This document shows, one piece after another, positions 63,950-64,000 of a DNA stretch of 64,000 nt. A model generated the notes under the pieces. The model did no database searches. It saw only the letters and a program-made list of their open reading frames with translations, and was not told the DNA's origin. Each line of letters starts with the position of its first letter. Within the stretch, counting starts at the first letter, position 1. The translations under genes and the position numbers were made by a program. Source of the stretch: PWQG01 sp040882255 (GTDB lineage Bacteria > Pseudomonadota > Gammaproteobacteria > Pseudomonadales > Pseudohongiellaceae); NCBI GenBank assembly GCA_040882255.1, contig JBBEBP010000016.1, positions 186,001 through 250,000 of the forward strand, written 5' to 3'.

Positions 63950-64000
63950 CTACCGCGTCCTGTTCTGTCAGAGCGGCCCGGAACGCCGTACTGCCCCACT
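63942..64000 (-). CDS. C-terminal tail of an unidentified upstream gene (partial)
   Basis: One frame entering from the right edge reads WGSTAFRAALTEQDAVDE and stops at TGA (63944-63942), overlapping the yfbR start by 8 bp. The composition looks protein-like and the overlap fits an operon. Eighteen residues are too few to name a family, and the other frames are less plausible but not excluded. Confidence 0.35.
   Translation of the reverse strand, partial: WGSTAFRAALTEQDAVDE

Overview
The window is GC-rich, densely packed chromosomal DNA. Gene content points to a halotolerant or halophilic gammaproteobacterium: ectoine genes (ectA, ectC), many acidic proteins, DAACS, TRAP and Na+/phosphate transporters, speA/speB, the nucleotidase yfbR and PQQ-dependent dehydrogenases. 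I cannot name the genus from sequence alone. No CRISPR array, prophage, integrase or origin was seen.

Layout. 1-4634 (minus): a heavy-metal efflux operon with a His-rich CzcI-like protein, a TolC-type channel, a His-rich adaptor, and an RND pump cut by the left edge. 4719-7030 is a repeat-rich accessory island: a VapBC-type toxin-antitoxin pair with a 20-bp palindromic operator, an IS3-type OrfA remnant, a 147-bp perfect duplication, a 162-bp inverted-repeat insertion, one intact tRNA-Arg(UCG), and a second tRNA-Arg copy whose T-loop is split by a 78-bp string of hairpins. 7080-11058: an M48 metalloprotease and a haem-containing PQQ dehydrogenase. 11307-12364: ectA and ectC without ectB. 12407-14868 (minus): SDR, nitroreductase, pseudo-receiver protein, membrane protein. 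15061-20405: a DUF4156 lipoprotein, then an MMPL transporter / LolA-like / DUF1302-like export triad. 20395-31960: DAACS symporter, ferredoxin reductase, M16 protease, two SLC13/RCK permeases flanking a NIPSNAP protein, and a DTW-domain enzyme.

32109-43948 (plus) is a long collinear run. A TAXI-TRAP transporter is followed by TM2, DUF58, transmembrane transglutaminase, MoxR ATPase, TPR and TonB-like proline-rich proteins. A second transglutaminase-like protein converges on its end. This is the best candidate for an incompletely described envelope system in the window.

45642-51823: a periplasm-sensing GGDEF/EAL protein with a degenerate GGDEF motif; a Na+/Pi cotransporter behind a clear three-repeat Pho box; a divergent PQQ sugar dehydrogenase; and a beta-carbonic anhydrase. 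51790-54694 (minus): speB-speA, the agmatine route to putrescine. 54907-59444: a multidrug-type RND adaptor and pump. 59499-63949 (minus): phosphoenolpyruvate carboxylase, an MFS transporter and yfbR, with the tail of another gene at the right edge.
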